A DNA stretch of 64,000 nucleotides from Thermobifida halotolerans (lineage in GTDB: Bacteria; Actinomycetota; Actinomycetes; Streptosporangiales; Streptosporangiaceae): NCBI RefSeq assembly GCF_003574835.2, contig NZ_CP063196.1:5022001-5086000 (forward strand). Reading direction: 5' to 3'. The stretch's first letter is position 1. Below are more model-generated notes on this DNA. The model saw nothing but the letters and a program-made list of their open reading frames with translations. It made no database searches and was not told the DNA's origin. The DNA itself is not shown here.

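Noticed and set aside
63958-63960. The ATG at 63958 (on the minus strand) as start of the giant gene
   Set aside because: The frame is open for 14 more codons to the window edge, with a hydrophobic sequence that continues the same helical domain, and there is no Shine-Dalgarno sequence before the ATG.

Overview
The window is about 64 kb of very GC-rich DNA with the look of a filamentous actinomycete chromosome: GTG starts, ATGA/GTGA-type overlaps, DUF5753, DUF3592 and HelR-type genes, and an LPxTG surface protein. A Nocardiopsaceae- or Streptomyces-like host is my guess; no rRNA or tRNA gene is present to settle it.

1-12.5 kb is ordinary chromosomal DNA. It holds the 5' part of an HtrA-like membrane protease (cut by the left edge), a mercaptopyruvate-type sulfurtransferase, a pair of small integral membrane proteins, a SUMF1-domain protein, a tandem universal stress protein, a HelD/HelR-type helicase, an extradiol dioxygenase behind a perfect 18-bp palindrome, release factor 3, a quinone oxidoreductase behind a TetR-type palindrome, an SDR and a DUF3592 membrane protein.

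12.5-20.8 kb is accessory and partly decayed. A 77-bp intergenic repeat lies in inverted orientation at 12548-12624 and 20245-20321 and brackets this stretch. Between the copies are a membrane beta-propeller-like protein paired with an LPVTG surface protein rich in Pro-Glu repeats, an XRE regulator, a three-gene coupled operon (39-aa peptide, membrane protein, anti-sigma-type ATPase), a GntR-HAD pair with clustered operators, and a DUF5753 gene remnant fused to a frameshifted IS30 remnant.

20.8-64 kb appears to be one locus for a giant secreted protein. On the minus strand a single reading frame of at least 12,185 codons runs from the right edge of the window to 27443, and its 5' end lies beyond the window. 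In order it carries: the tail of what looks like a type VII secretion (CpnT/WXG100-like) N-terminal domain; low-complexity linkers; coiled coils; a beta-rich region of about 1,500 residues; four ADP-ribosyltransferase (ART) domains; a stalk of about 19 kb made of five related helical modules; and two more ART domains at the C-terminus. Five ARTs keep the R-S-E triad. The last has lost all three elements (R to H, STS to LVD, final E to Q). A 163-aa gene overlaps the giant's stop codon and is a candidate immunity protein or chaperone. Downstream on the same strand come a membrane-anchored protein with a long acidic spacer and a 173-residue outer domain, and an 1,106-aa protein that joins a parallel beta-helix to two EccA/CbbX-type AAA+ ATPase domains.

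My working model, which is inference, is that the AAA+ protein and the membrane protein serve export or assembly of the giant multi-warhead effector and that the 163-aa product protects the producer or assists folding. The family calls rest on motifs read by eye.
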